A stretch of 6,698 nucleotides of DNA from Prevotellaceae bacterium (GTDB lineage: Bacteria; Bacteroidota; Bacteroidia; Bacteroidales; UBA932), in contig JAISDK010000058.1 in assembly GCA_031264875.1 (NCBI GenBank), forward strand, positions 1 through 6,698, read 5' to 3'. This document shows positions 6,540-6,698 of the stretch, piece by piece (the first letter of the stretch is position 1; each line of letters starts with the position of its first letter). The notes beneath the pieces were generated by a model that saw only the letters and a program-made list of their open reading frames with translations, was not told the DNA's origin and did no database searches. A program made the translations under genes and the position numbers.

Positions 6540-6698
6540 TTATTCGTTTTTAATTGCCTCCACCGGGTTTTTCATTGCTGCCCTGTACACCTGCATACCT
6601 ATTGTCGCTATCACTATCAGACACATTAACAGCCAGCAAAGCACAAATACCCACCAGTGCATTGATATTCTATACGCAAAAGTCTCAAGCCAGCGATT
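6540..6698 (-). CDS. ABC transporter permease, FtsX/MacB family, C-terminal end (partial)
   Basis: An open frame runs in from the right edge on the minus strand and gives 52 residues before TAA (6540-6542); the start is outside the window. The sequence has NRWLETFAYRISMHWWVFVL, a hydrophobic transmembrane segment (about 17-36 of the visible part), then QVYRAAMKNPVEAIKNE. This is the standard ending of MacB/FtsX-type permeases in Bacteroidetes ('W...FAYRI....WWvF......A......q..kAA..NPv..Lr.E'): the last membrane helix followed by a short cytoplasmic tail with the A-x-x-NP-(V)-x-x-(I/L)-(K/R) motif. These permeases work with an ATPase and often an HlyD-like adaptor to export peptides or lipoproteins. 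Its position just ahead of the radical SAM gene, on the same strand and 25 nt away, suggests export of the modified product. It is short and partial, but the family call is firm. Confidence 0.88.
   Translation of the reverse strand, partial: NRWLETFAYRISMHWWVFVLCWLLMCLIVIATIGMQVYRAAMKNPVEAIKNE

Overview
The window looks like a Bacteroidetes (probably Bacteroidales-type) chromosome segment. The support is its AT-rich intergenic DNA, weak or absent Shine-Dalgarno sequences, an FtsX/MacB-type permease tail, a DUF6625 protein, a GT14-type transferase, a gene tail resembling a gliding-motility/T9SS C-terminal domain, and a TTAATTG-type heptamer array. The genus cannot be read from the sequence.

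Layout: bases 1-105 hold the last 34 codons of a plus-strand gene. Its stop codon is the first triplet of a 7-bp tandem array (103-186). Everything else is one minus-strand gene string with very tight spacing, read from right to left: the C-terminal end of an ABC-transporter permease (6540-6698), a radical SAM/SPASM peptide maturase with an RRE-like N-terminus (5042-6514), a DUF6625 glycosyltransferase-like protein (4182-5033), a two-domain GT14 + GT2 glycosyltransferase (2481-4169), a fusion of a GT2/GT27-like glycosyltransferase with a LanC-like domain (428-2488), and a 78-residue truncated transferase-like fragment (179-415) that ends inside the array. Gaps are 25, 8, 12, -8 (overlap) and 12 nt, so the genes very probably form one operon. 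No stretch over 300 bases lacks a gene.

Inferred system: a radical SAM/SPASM enzyme with a leader-binding domain, a LanC-like domain and an MacB-like exporter are all typical of ribosomally made, modified peptides (RiPPs). Three or four glycosyltransferase domains in the same string suggest a peptide that is modified by radical chemistry, glycosylated and exported. The most unusual component is the 686-residue protein. Its N-terminal half carries the DxH and acceptor-side motifs of polypeptide GalNAc-transferases. Its C-terminal half has the seven repeats of a LanC barrel but lacks all three zinc ligands, so it probably does not form thioether rings. No precursor peptide gene is visible here; it may lie upstream of the permease, beyond base 6698. 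The RiPP assignment is an inference from domains and context.
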